The notes below the pieces were generated by a model. It was not told the DNA's origin, did no database searches, and saw only the letters and a list, made by a program, of their open reading frames with translations. A stretch of 64,000 bases of DNA, taken from the NCBI RefSeq assembly GCF_043555985.1, contig NZ_JBIGIC010000003.1, positions 501,513-565,512 on the forward strand. The letters run 5' to 3'. Position numbers and translations under genes: made by a program. Shown one piece after another: positions 17,069 to 26,124 of this stretch; the first letter of the stretch is position 1, and every line of letters begins with the position of its first letter. This DNA comes from Pelomonas candidula (GTDB taxonomy: Bacteria > Pseudomonadota > Gammaproteobacteria > Burkholderiales > Burkholderiaceae_C).

Positions 17069-18670
17069 ATGCGCGACAACGGCCCCGTGACCCAGCAGGA
17101 GTACGAGCTCAGCATCGACGCCCCGCTCGTATCGACCACCGACCTGCAAAGTCGCATCACCTACTGCAACCCGGCTTTCGTCGCCGCCAGCGGCTTCGAG
17201 CGCGATGAGTTGCTGGGCCAGCCGCACAACCTCATCCGCCACCCCGACATGCCTGCCGAGGCCTTCCGCGACATGTGGGCCACGCTGAAGGCCGGCGAGC
17301 CGTGGACGGCGCTGGTCAAGAACCGCCGCAAGGACGGCGGCTTCTACTGGGTGCGCGCCAACGTCACGCCGGTGCGCGATGCGACAGGCATCAGCGGCTA
17401 CATGTCGGTGCGCACCAAGCCCGGCCGCGACGAGATCGCCGCTGCCGAGGCGCTGTACGCGCGAATGCGCGAGGAGTACCGCGCCGCCGGCGGCGGCAAG
17501 AACCCCAGCCTGCCCACACAGCTGCACAAGGGCGCGCTGCAGCGCCGCGGTCTGGCCGGCGTGGCGACCTGGTTCGCCCGCCGCGCCTCGCTGTGGGTGG
17601 AGGCTGGTGCGCTGCTGGCCGCCGGCGCGGCGGCGGGCGGCGTGGCGATGGCGGCCCAGGCCACGCTGGGTCTGAACCCCGTCGTGGCCGTGACGGTGGC
17701 CGCGCTCGTCACCACCGTGCCGCTTTTGGGCTGGCTGCGCAGCCGCCACAACGCCGGCCTCGTCGAGGCGGCGCTGGCCGCGGAGCGTCTGGCCTCCGGC
17801 GACCTGACGCAGGCGCTGTCCACGCGCCGCAGCGACGCGCAGGGCCGGCTGATGCGCGCGCTGGCGCAGCTGAACGTGAACCTGCAGGCCGTGGTGGGCG
17901 ATGTGCGCCGCGAGGTGGACGGCGTCAACATCGCCTGCAGCGAGATCGCCGCCGGTGGCCGCGACCTGGGCGAGCGCACCGAGCAGCAGGCCGGCAACCT
18001 GCAGCAGGCCGCCGCTGCGCTGGAGGAGGTGGCGGCCACCGTGAAACACACGGCCGACGGCGCCTTCCAGGCCCGCGACCTGGCGCGCGACACCGCAGCC
18101 GCCGCACGCGCCACCGGCAGCACCAGCCTGGAAGCCAGCCACCGCATGGACGCCGTGCGCGAGGCGACCACGCGCATCAACGAGATCGTCGCCGTCATCG
18201 ACAGCATCTCGTTCCAGACCAACATCCTGGCGCTGAACGCCGCGGTCGAGGCCGCCCGCGCCGGCGACGCGGGCCGCGGCTTCGCCGTCGTCGCGTCCGA
18301 GGTGCGCACGCTGGCCGGCCGCACGCGCGAGGCGGCGCAGGAGATCAAGCAGCTGGCCGAGGACTCCCGCAGCCGCGTCGAGGAGGGCGCACGCATCGTC
18401 GCCGACACCGGCCGCTCAGCCAAGCAAGCCGAGACCGCGGTGGACCAGATGAACGAGCTCATCGGCCGCATCAGCGTGGCCGTGCAGCAGCAGAGCGGCG
18501 GCATCGGCGAGGTCAACGGCAGCGTGGCCAGCATCGACGGCATCACGCAACAGAACTCGGCGCTGGTCGAACAGCTGTCGGCATCGGCCCTCTCGCTGGC
18601 GCAGCGCGCCGACCTGGTGACGCAGTCGGTGCGCGTGTTCCGGCTCGGCGGCGGCGCCCGCACCGCATGA
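17069..18670 (+). CDS. Aer-like PAS methyl-accepting chemotaxis protein
   Basis: A 533-residue chemoreceptor. It has an N-terminal PAS domain (about 15-125, with ITYCNPAFVAASGF and HNLIRHPDMP, the Aer-type pattern). Two hydrophobic segments span about 180-225, followed by a HAMP-like region and a cytoplasmic signalling domain. The hairpin tip is SFQTNILALNAAVEAARAGD near residue 378. The PAS suggests redox or small-ligand sensing from inside the cell. AGGAGG upstream fixes the ATG at 17069. Its stop overlaps the next kinase gene. Confidence 0.92.
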   Translation: MRDNGPVTQQEYELSIDAPLVSTTDLQSRITYCNPAFVAASGFERDELLGQPHNLIRHPDMPAEAFRDMWATLKAGEPWTALVKNRRKDGGFYWVRANVTPVRDATGISGYMSVRTKPGRDEIAAAEALYARMREEYRAAGGGKNPSLPTQLHKGALQRRGLAGVATWFARRASLWVEAGALLAAGAAAGGVAMAAQATLGLNPVVAVTVAALVTTVPLLGWLRSRHNAGLVEAALAAERLASGDLTQALSTRRSDAQGRLMRALAQLNVNLQAVVGDVRREVDGVNIACSEIAAGGRDLGERTEQQAGNLQQAAAALEEVAATVKHTADGAFQARDLARDTAAAARATGSTSLEASHRMDAVREATTRINEIVAVIDSISFQTNILALNAAVEAARAGDAGRGFAVVASEVRTLAGRTREAAQEIKQLAEDSRSRVEEGARIVADTGRSAKQAETAVDQMNELIGRISVAVQQQSGGIGEVNGSVASIDGITQQNSALVEQLSASALSLAQRADLVTQSVRVFRLGGGARTA

Positions 18671-20820
18671 CCCCGGCCTCCCGGCTGACCTGGCGTTTCG
18701 CGCTGCTGCCCGCACTGGCGGCGGTGGCGCTGACGGCCATCATGCTGGGAGGCGGCCGGCGCCTGCTGCACGAGGAAATCACGCAGCGCGCGCTGGCCCG
18801 CAACCAGCAGCACGCCGACCTGCTGGCCCAGCAGCTGCAGCTGTCGCTGCGCGACGCCGTCGGCCAGGTGCGGCTGCTGGCCCGCTCGCCGCTGCTGCGA
18901 CCCGGCGCATCGCTGCCACGCGTGCGCGCCGAGCTGGACGACCTCGTCGAGCGCTCGCCACGCTTCGTCTGGGTGGGCCTGGTCGCACCGGACGGGCGCG
19001 TGCTGGCCGGCAGCCACGGCTGGCTGGAGGGCCAGTCCATTGCGCAGCGGCCGGTGTTCCGCGATGGCCGCGACGGCATGCTGGGCGACGTGCACGAGGC
19101 CGTCGCGCTGACCCCGCTGCTGCCCCTGGCGCCGGGCAGCAGCCCCGAGCTGATCGACATCGGCGAGCCGGTGATCGACGACAACGGCAACGTGGTCGGT
19201 GTCGTCACCGCTCACCTGGGCCTGTCCTGGGTGCGCGAGCAGCTGGCGCTGAGCCTGGGCGCCGCCGAGACAGCCACAGCCGAAGGGCTGCAAGGCCTGG
19301 TGCTGACGACGCTGGGCGGGCGCAGCGTCGTGTCCGGTGCGGCCGTGCCGGCCGGCCTGCCGTCGGGCCTGGGCCCGCCTCGGACTTGGCGCGACGCCGA
19401 CGGCCGACCCTGGCTGCTGGCGCAGTCCACGCTACGCGGCAGCGCCGGCGAGACACCACTGCTGCCCTGGCGCGCTGTCGTGCTGCAGAGCGAGGACAGC
19501 GCGCTGGCACCACTGCGTGGGCTGACGCTGTCCATGCTGGCCATCGGCATCGGTGCCGCGCTGCTGCTGGGCGGCGCCGGCTTCTGGGCCTCGCGGCGCC
19601 TGCTGACGCCATGGGACCCGCTGTTCGACGCCGTGCTGACCAGCCCGGCCGCCGACGGCGCCCAGGTGGCCGAGCGCGTGCAGGCCCTCGTCGCCCGCCG
19701 CGACCGGCCCACGCCCGCCGAGAGGCTGATGGGCTGGCTGGCACGCGACGCCGGGAACCTGCGTCGCGCACTGGACCACCTGCCCGTGGCCATCGCGCTG
19801 GCCGACCGCCAGTACCGCCTCGAATACCTGAACCCCGCCTTCACACGGCTGCTGGGCTGGACCGGCGAGACCACGCTCGGCCACCCCGTCGTCGAACCGT
19901 TGCTGGACACCGCCGGGCGCGAGGCCTGGGCGCGGCTGTTGCTGCAGCTGCAGGATGAGCCGGGCGAGTTCGTCGCGCGGCTGGACGCACTGACACCCGG
20001 CGGCGCGCGCGTGGCCGTGCAGATCCACCTGGTGCCCATGTACGACGCGCCAGGGCGCCCCGTCGGCGCGCTGGCCGTGCTGCACGACCTGCGCGGCGGC
20101 CGCAGCGACCGCCCGCACGGTGGCACGCCGGCACCGGCCGAGTCCACGCGCGACGAACTCGCCCGCCTCAGCCGCCACCTGCTCGACCAGGAGCGCCTGA
20201 CCAGCCGCAAACTGGCCCACACGCTGCACGACGAGCTGGGCCAGACCATAGCCGCGCTGCGCCTGCACTGGGAGGCCTATCGCGGCGGCACCGGGCCGCG
20301 CGAGGATCTTGACGCGCGCATCGCCAGTCTCGTCGTGCTGGCCAACCGCCAGGTGCGCGGCGTGCTGGCCGAGCTGAGCCCACCGCTGCTGGGCGAGCTG
20401 GGCCTGGCCGCCGCACTGGACAACGAGGTGCGCCAGCACCGCAGCGGCCATGGCGACGACGGCATCGAGGCCCTCACCGAACTGCAGGTCAGCGACGCCG
20501 CCCAGCTGCAGCGCTGGCCAGCCGACGTCGAGTACGCCGCCTTCATGATCGCCCGCGAGGCCTTGTTGAACGCGTTGCGCCATGCCGGTGCGCGCGTCAT
20601 CCGCCTCGGCCTGGACGGCGACGACGAATGGCTGGAGCTGACCATCGATGACGACGGCCGCGGCTTCTTGCCAGGCGATAGCCAAGTCGGCCTGGTCGGC
20701 ATGCGCGAACGCGCGCTGGCCGTCGATGCCGAACTTCACATTGACGCCCAGCCGGGCCGTGGCACCATGGTTGCACTGACCTGGACGCCTGCTGGAGATG
20801 AGCCGCATTTATCTCATTGA
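18667..20820 (+). CDS. membrane sensor histidine kinase, NarX/HisKA_3 type
   Basis: A 717-residue kinase. It has a helix at about 10-30, an extracytoplasmic sensor region of dCache-like length (about 35-280), a second helix at about 290-310, and a PAS domain (about 365-480). The HisKA_3 box LAHTLHDELGQ has its His near residue 520, and the ATPase contains EALLNALRHAGA, DDDGRGF and GLVGMRERA. It starts ATGA-coupled to the chemoreceptor gene and overlaps the next regulator gene by 23 bases, so signal input and output are encoded together. Confidence 0.9.
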   Translation: MTPASRLTWRFALLPALAAVALTAIMLGGGRRLLHEEITQRALARNQQHADLLAQQLQLSLRDAVGQVRLLARSPLLRPGASLPRVRAELDDLVERSPRFVWVGLVAPDGRVLAGSHGWLEGQSIAQRPVFRDGRDGMLGDVHEAVALTPLLPLAPGSSPELIDIGEPVIDDNGNVVGVVTAHLGLSWVREQLALSLGAAETATAEGLQGLVLTTLGGRSVVSGAAVPAGLPSGLGPPRTWRDADGRPWLLAQSTLRGSAGETPLLPWRAVVLQSEDSALAPLRGLTLSMLAIGIGAALLLGGAGFWASRRLLTPWDPLFDAVLTSPAADGAQVAERVQALVARRDRPTPAERLMGWLARDAGNLRRALDHLPVAIALADRQYRLEYLNPAFTRLLGWTGETTLGHPVVEPLLDTAGREAWARLLLQLQDEPGEFVARLDALTPGGARVAVQIHLVPMYDAPGRPVGALAVLHDLRGGRSDRPHGGTPAPAESTRDELARLSRHLLDQERLTSRKLAHTLHDELGQTIAALRLHWEAYRGGTGPREDLDARIASLVVLANRQVRGVLAELSPPLLGELGLAAALDNEVRQHRSGHGDDGIEALTELQVSDAAQLQRWPADVEYAAFMIAREALLNALRHAGARVIRLGLDGDDEWLELTIDDDGRGFLPGDSQVGLVGMRERALAVDAELHIDAQPGRGTMVALTWTPAGDEPHLSH

Positions 20821-21439
20821 CGACCACGCCATCATGCGCGACGGCCTGCGCGTCGTGCTGGAGGCCGCCGGCCATGAAGTCGTTGGCGAGGCGGCCGGCC
20901 CCACGCCGGCGCTGGCCGACCTGGGTCGGCTGATGCCCGACGTCACGCTGCTGGACCTGCGCCTGGGCCAGCGCTCGGGCTTCGAGCTGCTGGACGAACT
21001 GCGCCGCCGCGACCTGAAGCTGCGCGTCATCGTGCTGACCATGTCCGACCAGCCCCGCCACGTCGCCGAGGCGCTGCGCCTGGGTGCCTGCGGCTACCTG
21101 CTCAAGGGTTCGGCCAGCTCCGAGGTGCTGCAGGCCGTGAAAACGGTGGCCGAAGGCGGCCGCTTCCTGAGCCCGCAGGCGGCCGAGTTCGCCGCCACGG
21201 CGCTGACCGAGGGCGACACGCGGCCGGGCGGCGAGACGCTGTCCCCCCGGGAGCGGCAGATCCTGCTGATGGTGGCCCAGGGCGCCACGAGCGGCGCCAT
21301 CGGCGAGGCGCTGCACCTGAGCCCGAAGTCCGTGGACACCTACCGCAGCCGGCTGATGAAGAAGCTCGGCCTGAACGACATTGCCGCGCTGGTGAAGTGG
21401 GCGATCAGGGAGGGGCTGATCAGCCTGGATGAGGCGTGA
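20798..21439 (+). CDS. NarL/FixJ-family response regulator
   Basis: A 213-residue regulator. The receiver has DDH (residues 8-10), the acceptor Asp in DVTLLDLRLG (about 53) and a Lys in YLLKGSA. A LuxR-type helix-turn-helix begins at LSPRERQILLMVAQGATSGAIGEALHLSPKSVDTYRSRLMKKL. It overlaps the kinase gene by 23 bases and is almost certainly its cognate partner. Target genes are unknown. Confidence 0.93.
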   Translation: MSRIYLIDDHAIMRDGLRVVLEAAGHEVVGEAAGPTPALADLGRLMPDVTLLDLRLGQRSGFELLDELRRRDLKLRVIVLTMSDQPRHVAEALRLGACGYLLKGSASSEVLQAVKTVAEGGRFLSPQAAEFAATALTEGDTRPGGETLSPRERQILLMVAQGATSGAIGEALHLSPKSVDTYRSRLMKKLGLNDIAALVKWAIREGLISLDEA

Positions 21440-21458
21440 GGGCTGATAGAGCCGACGG

Positions 21459-21683
21459 TCAGTTTCTGACCAATCGCTCGTAGGAAGGCATGTTGCTGGC
21501 GTTCTTCGTCGCCTCCCGGTAGGCGATCTCTAGCTTGTAGGCCACCTTGGTGTGCTTCAGAAGATCCATCTCAAGTGCGCCACCGTCGCTGGCGTCAGGG
21601 CTCGCTTCCAGCTCCGCAGCGAGAGTCGTGATCTGCCCCAAGCTGAGGGAGAGCTGTTGCCAGACGTGCGCGACGCAACTCAC
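21459..21683 (-). CDS. small hypothetical protein
   Basis: A 74-residue frame with balanced, non-repetitive composition (ITTLAAELEAS, LEMDLLKHTKVAYKLEIAYREATKN) that looks like a real, mostly helical, soluble protein. The surrounding shadow frames are arginine-rich by contrast. I do not recognise a family. It is convergent with the response-regulator gene and divergent from the membrane protein at 21801. It could be the C-terminal part of a decayed gene. Confidence 0.4.
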   Translation of the reverse strand: MSCVAHVWQQLSLSLGQITTLAAELEASPDASDGGALEMDLLKHTKVAYKLEIAYREATKNASNMPSYERLVRN

Positions 21684-21800
21684 GCGACGCAGCTGTCATT
21701 CGCAACTCACCCTGTCGATTCGTCGCAAGCCATTCGCCCGCCCGCCGCTGCCACTGCACAGTGCGGCCCATCGCAGCAGCAACCGACCGGAGCCACTTCC

Positions 21801-22298
21801 ATGAACGCAGCCTCTTTCCCCCTCTGGCCCTTCGCCATCCTCGCCGTCCTGCTGGCCCTGGGCTACCGCCAGTCGCGCAGCCGCATCGTGCAGCCCGCCA
21901 CGCTGGTCAGGCTGGCAGCCGCGATGCTGGCGCTGTCGTTGTACGGCGTCATCGCGACGTTCGGGGCCGGTGTCGTGCCGATGCTGGCCTGGGCGGCAGG
22001 CTTCGCGGCGACGGCCCGGTTCGGTGCCCCGCTGCTCGCGCCGCGCGGCCTGGCGCGCGAGGGCGGCGCCGTGCGCATGCCCGGCAGCTGGGTGCCCATG
22101 AGCCTGATGATGGGCATCTTCGTGGCCAAGTTCGGCCTGGGCTTCGCCACCGGCGTGCACGCCGAGGTGCTGCACGAGGCCTGGTTCATCGCCGCGGCCT
22201 GCGCCGTGCTGGGCCTGCTCAGCGGCGCGTTCTCGGCCCGCGCCAAGGCCGTGCATCGCTTCGACAGCACCGTCGGCGCCGTCAGAGCGGCCGCCTGA
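21801..22298 (+). CDS. small multi-pass membrane protein (DUF6622-like)
   Basis: A 165-residue protein with about five hydrophobic segments (6-22, 35-60, 62-76, 98-118, 128-148) and a short polar tail. There is no catalytic motif. The assignment to a DUF6622-like family is from memory of the pattern and tentative. The ATG at 21801 begins MNAASFPLWPF, a normal first-helix start. Confidence 0.65.
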   Translation: MNAASFPLWPFAILAVLLALGYRQSRSRIVQPATLVRLAAAMLALSLYGVIATFGAGVVPMLAWAAGFAATARFGAPLLAPRGLAREGGAVRMPGSWVPMSLMMGIFVAKFGLGFATGVHAEVLHEAWFIAAACAVLGLLSGAFSARAKAVHRFDSTVGAVRAAA

Positions 22299-22299
22299 G

Positions 22300-23040
22300 T
22301 CAGACAGCCTCAGAGACCGAGTCGTCGTCCTCGGTCTCTCGCACCGCCGGCCGCGCCAGCGGCCAGAGCGCCCGCAGCCGGGCGAGCGCGGCCTCCTCCT
22401 GTAACCCTTCAGCCAGCAAGCCCGCCAAGCGGGAGACGAACTCCCCCCGCGACATGCCCCGGTGCTCCATGGCGACATGCCCACGCGACGGGACGGCAAT
22501 GTCGACGACCTCGATGCGCGCGCTGGCCCAGCGCTTCGTGACCGACAGGGCGAACGCGGGCGCGCTGCCCGCCGTGGCAGCCCGGGGCGAAGCGGTCCCT
22601 CGTCCAGCATGCAGCGGCGCGAACGCCGGCCCCACAGACAGGCTCCAGACCGCGCTGTGCTCGCGCTTGCGGAGGTGCGGCAGCAGCGCGCCGGTCAGGT
22701 GCTGCATGCCCAGGCGATGAGCCTCCAGCCTGCTGGGCGTCTCGTCGTCGCCCAACAGCGCCTGCATGCCGGGCAGGTACTTCACCGGGAAGGCGATAGC
22801 GATATCGACGAGCATGTTCAGCCCCGGGCAGACCGCGGCCACCTGCTCGGAGAAGGCGGCGACGCTCCACGGATCGGCCAGATCGATGTCGACGACGCGC
22901 AGGCCCTGCTGGAGCGAGGCGCCGGCCGGCAGGCCGAAAACGATGACCTCGTTGCCCAGCCGGCACAGCAGCTCGGCCAGCCCGCGCCCGATGCCGCCAG
23001 CACCGCCGGCGACCAGAATCGTGTTGCCCTGCATCCTCAT
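22300..23040 (-). CDS. SDR-fold protein, catalytic residues apparently lost
   Basis: A 246-residue Rossmann protein of the DltE-like short-chain dehydrogenase type. The nucleotide loop is VAGGAGGIGRG (about 9-19), and DIDLADPWSV and LNMLVDIA occupy the usual places. The active-site YxxxK is not found: where it should follow SLSVGPAFAPLHAG, the sequence is ASPRAATAG. This may be a non-catalytic SDR or one with a shifted site. AAGGAGG upstream fixes the ATG at 23040. It is divergent from an AraC regulator that may control it. Confidence 0.7.
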   Translation of the reverse strand: MRMQGNTILVAGGAGGIGRGLAELLCRLGNEVIVFGLPAGASLQQGLRVVDIDLADPWSVAAFSEQVAAVCPGLNMLVDIAIAFPVKYLPGMQALLGDDETPSRLEAHRLGMQHLTGALLPHLRKREHSAVWSLSVGPAFAPLHAGRGTASPRAATAGSAPAFALSVTKRWASARIEVVDIAVPSRGHVAMEHRGMSRGEFVSRLAGLLAEGLQEEAALARLRALWPLARPAVRETEDDDSVSEAV

Positions 23041-23264
23041 GACGACCTCCTTCGCGAAGGCCCGCATTGAATCGGCTGGCCGGCAATCCGGGCAGCCAAA
23101 TCCAGTCATGTGATTGCACGATCCACCCAGCCTGCGAAGCGCGCTGGCCGGCGCACCCGCCCGCTCCCGTGGCGATAGCCCAAAACCGCCAAGCTCTTGC
23201 ACGATTCCGTCATTTCACGGGCCTGCCGCTTGAGCGAACGCGGCGCACCGGGTAGGGTCGCGCG

Positions 23265-24146
23265 ATGGCATCACTCGACGAATTGCAGACCCTGATCAAG
23301 CGCCACGCCATCGTCGGCAGCAGCCGCAAGGAAGGCATGTTCGCGGTGGCGGCCGAGGCGCCCACCGAGATGCAGCACCACGTGATGGAGCCCACCTTCG
23401 TCGTCGTCGCGCAGGGCGCCAAACGCGCCATGCTGGGCGACGAGGTGTTCGAGTACCGCGGCGGCCAGTTCCTCGTCGTCGGTGTGGACCTGCCCATCGC
23501 CGGCGGTGTCATCGAGGCCAGCCCCGAACTGCCCTACCTCGCCGCCGGCATGACGCTGAAGACGGCCACCATCTCGTCGCTGCTGCTGGAGATGAACCCG
23601 GCGGACATGGCGGCGCCGGAACCCTCGGGCTTCGCCGTCAGCGACGCGCCGGAGGAGCTGCTCGACACCGTCGTGCGCATGCTGCGGCTGAAGGATTCGC
23701 CGCGCGACGCCGCCGTGCTGGGCCCGCTGGTGGAGCGCGAGCTGGTGTGGCGGCTGCTGCACGGCTCGCAGGGCGCGATGGTGCGGCAGATCGGCCTCGC
23801 AGACAGTCGGCTGTCGCAGATCGGCCGGGCCATCCGCTTCATCCGCGCCCACCATGCCGAGCCCATCTCCATCCCGATGCTGGCCGATATGGTGGCGATG
23901 AGCGAGTCGTCCTTCCACCGCCACTTCCGCGGCGCGACGACGATGAGCCCGCTGCAGTTCCAGAAGCTGATCCGGCTGCAGGAGGCGCGGGCACGCATCC
24001 TGTCCGACGCGGGCGACGTGGCCGCCATCGGCTACAGCGTCGGCTACGACAGCCCGTCGCAGTTCAGCCGCGAGTACAGCCGGCTGTTCGGCGCGCCGCC
24101 GGGGCGGGACAAGGCGAGGTTGGGGTTGCGGGCGACGGGGACGTGA
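23265..24146 (+). CDS. AraC-family regulator (AraC_N type)
   Basis: A 293-residue regulator with an N-terminal cupin-like AraC_N domain (LVVGVDLPIAGGVIEASPELPYL) and two C-terminal helix-turn-helix units (SIPMLADMVAMSESSFHRHFR, then VAAIGYSVGYDSPSQFSREYSRLFG). The set is usual for YqhC-like regulators that sit divergent from an oxidoreductase gene, as here with the SDR-like gene. The effector is unknown. Confidence 0.9.
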   Translation: MASLDELQTLIKRHAIVGSSRKEGMFAVAAEAPTEMQHHVMEPTFVVVAQGAKRAMLGDEVFEYRGGQFLVVGVDLPIAGGVIEASPELPYLAAGMTLKTATISSLLLEMNPADMAAPEPSGFAVSDAPEELLDTVVRMLRLKDSPRDAAVLGPLVERELVWRLLHGSQGAMVRQIGLADSRLSQIGRAIRFIRAHHAEPISIPMLADMVAMSESSFHRHFRGATTMSPLQFQKLIRLQEARARILSDAGDVAAIGYSVGYDSPSQFSREYSRLFGAPPGRDKARLGLRATGT

Positions 24147-24287
24147 GGCGGTGCGCGACTCGCGCCGGCGCTGTGACTGACTGGTAGCGCGGCCTCAAGC
24201 TGACAGCGGTCTTCCTTCTCTGTCGCAAGACGAGCAGCCTCCACCGCTCGACCATGACCGTAAGTGCCTGCTGGGTAGACTGCTTTC

Positions 24288-24653
24288 ATGCTCCCAAGGC
24301 GAATCGAGAACTTCCTAAATGCCGGTGACGCCATAGTTGCAGAGACTTCAACGAGCGGCGCGGAATGGACTACCTTCGTTCAAATTCGTGGCTTGCCAAA
24401 GCCTGGAGTTCCTCGCGAGGCAAGACGCTATCTGAACTCGACTTGGTCGATGTGGGAGTACTGGGATTTTGAGTTTCGCCGCATCGTGCTGCGAACCGGT
24501 TGGCGAGACAACGAGGCGGACTATGACCTCTACACCGTTGACGATGCGCGCGTGGTCACCGTCGACGAGACAACGTTCAACACCGCACTGTCCAACTGGA
24601 TAGCCGACGTCACTCAGCTACGGCACAACACGGAGTCGCCTTGCCCTTTGTAG
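24288..24653 (+). CDS. hypothetical protein with atypical composition
   Basis: A 121-residue soluble protein rich in Trp, Tyr and acidic residues (TSTSGAEWTTFVQIRG, MWEYWDFEFRRIVLRTGW, YDLYTVDDARVV). I do not recognise a family; immunity-type proteins of this size and style exist, but nothing here shows that role. GC and codon use are visibly lower than in the neighbours, suggesting recent acquisition. It stands alone, convergent with the carboxypeptidase gene. Confidence 0.55.
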   Translation: MLPRRIENFLNAGDAIVAETSTSGAEWTTFVQIRGLPKPGVPREARRYLNSTWSMWEYWDFEFRRIVLRTGWRDNEADYDLYTVDDARVVTVDETTFNTALSNWIADVTQLRHNTESPCPL

Positions 24654-24765
24654 CCGAGTCGCACCATTGGGCGCGTCCCCTGCGCAGCCCGGCCCGACGT
24701 GTACCCCAGTCCGCAACCGACATCGTCAACGGCAGCTCCACGGCGCGGCCGTTGACGAGCACGCC

Positions 24766-26019
24766 TTACTTCGAGAACCAACCAGCAACCCGCTGACGCA
24801 GCCGCTCGAAGAACCCGGCGCGCTCCACGTCGGCGAGTGCAACGATCGGAGCCTCGCCAACCTGCTTGCCGTTGGCCGTTGCGATGATCTTGCCGATCTG
24901 GGTGCCCTTGGCGATCGGGGCCGTCAGTTCGGGATTCAACGAGATCGAGGTCTGCACGGCGGCGGCCTGGCCCTTGGGCACCAGCAGCGTCCACGCCTGG
25001 GCCAGGCCCGCGGCCACTGTGGGTGCCACGCCGTAGGTCAGCTTGGCGTTCGTCAGCGCCGCGCCGGCCTGCGCGGGTGTGGCCTGCTCGAAGTTGCTGT
25101 AGCCCCAGTTGAACAGCACGCGGGTCTGGTCCGCCCGGGCCTGCATGCTGTCCGCGTTCATGATGACCGAGATCAGCCGCATGCCGTTGCGCTTGGCCGA
25201 GGCGGTCAGGCAGTAGCCAGCTTCCTCGGTGTGCCCGGTCTTGAGGCCGTCGACCGTGGGGTCGGTGTACAGCAGCGCGTTGCGGTTGCCCTGCTTGATG
25301 CCGTTGTAGGTGAACTCGCGCTCGGCGTAGATGGGGTAGTACTCGGCGCTGTTGCGGATGATGGCGGCCGCCAGCACGGCGAGGTCGCGGGCCGAGGCCT
25401 TGTTGTTGGGGTCGGGCAGCCCGGCCGCATTCGCGAACTGGGTCTTGCTCATGCCCAGCTTCTTGGCCTCGGCGTTCATCATCGCCACGAAGCCGGCTTC
25501 CGAGCCGCCCATGTGCTCGGCCAGGGCCTTGGAAGCGTCGTTGCCGCTGTCGACGACGACGCCGCGCAGCATGTCCATCACGGACGCCTGCGCGTTGAGG
25601 GGCACGAACATGCAGCTGTCGCCCTGCTTGCCGCCGCGGCACCAGGCGCTCAGGCTCATGGTCACCTGGTCGGTGGGCTTGAGCTTGCCGGCCTTGAGCG
25701 CCTGCTCCACCAGGTAGCTGGTCATCATCTTGGTCAGCGACGCGGGCGGCAGCGGCTCGTCAGCGTTGGACGAGGCCAGGATCTGCCCGGTGTCGAAGTC
25801 CATCAGCACCCAGGCCTTGTTGGCGAGCACCGGCACCGTGCGCCCGTTGGCGTCGGTGGTCACCTCGGGTTCGGCGGGCGCAGCGGCGGCCTTGTGCTTT
25901 TTGGCCGCGGCGTGCGGCTTGGCATGCGGCGCGGCGATGGCGGTCGCGGGCACCGCGACGAGGAGCGCGCCGGCCAGGGCGAAAGGAAGCAGCGGTGAGG
26001 GAGAGAAGCGGGAAATCAT
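24766..26019 (-). CDS. dacC: D-alanyl-D-alanine carboxypeptidase (PBP5/6 type)
   Basis: A 417-residue periplasmic enzyme that trims the terminal D-Ala from peptidoglycan stem peptides. A signal peptide ends near AIA (about 29), followed by a Lys/Ala/Pro linker. The penicillin-binding motifs are SLTK (nucleophile Ser about residue 93), SGN (about 157) and KTG (about 260). The PBP5_C domain follows, and a C-terminal amphipathic helix FFERLRQRVAGWFSK provides membrane anchoring. All motifs are intact. dacA or dacC cannot be separated by eye; the symbol is approximate. Confidence 0.93.
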   Translation of the reverse strand: MISRFSPSPLLPFALAGALLVAVPATAIAAPHAKPHAAAKKHKAAAAPAEPEVTTDANGRTVPVLANKAWVLMDFDTGQILASSNADEPLPPASLTKMMTSYLVEQALKAGKLKPTDQVTMSLSAWCRGGKQGDSCMFVPLNAQASVMDMLRGVVVDSGNDASKALAEHMGGSEAGFVAMMNAEAKKLGMSKTQFANAAGLPDPNNKASARDLAVLAAAIIRNSAEYYPIYAEREFTYNGIKQGNRNALLYTDPTVDGLKTGHTEEAGYCLTASAKRNGMRLISVIMNADSMQARADQTRVLFNWGYSNFEQATPAQAGAALTNAKLTYGVAPTVAAGLAQAWTLLVPKGQAAAVQTSISLNPELTAPIAKGTQIGKIIATANGKQVGEAPIVALADVERAGFFERLRQRVAGWFSK

Positions 26020-26124
26020 GGAGAGGTACTTGTTCAGGAAGGCAGTCGCCCGCCAGCATGTTAGAGCCGACGCTCAAAGAGGGCGTGAGCCCCTGCAACC
26101 GGTTGTTGGCATGCCGCTGACCGG

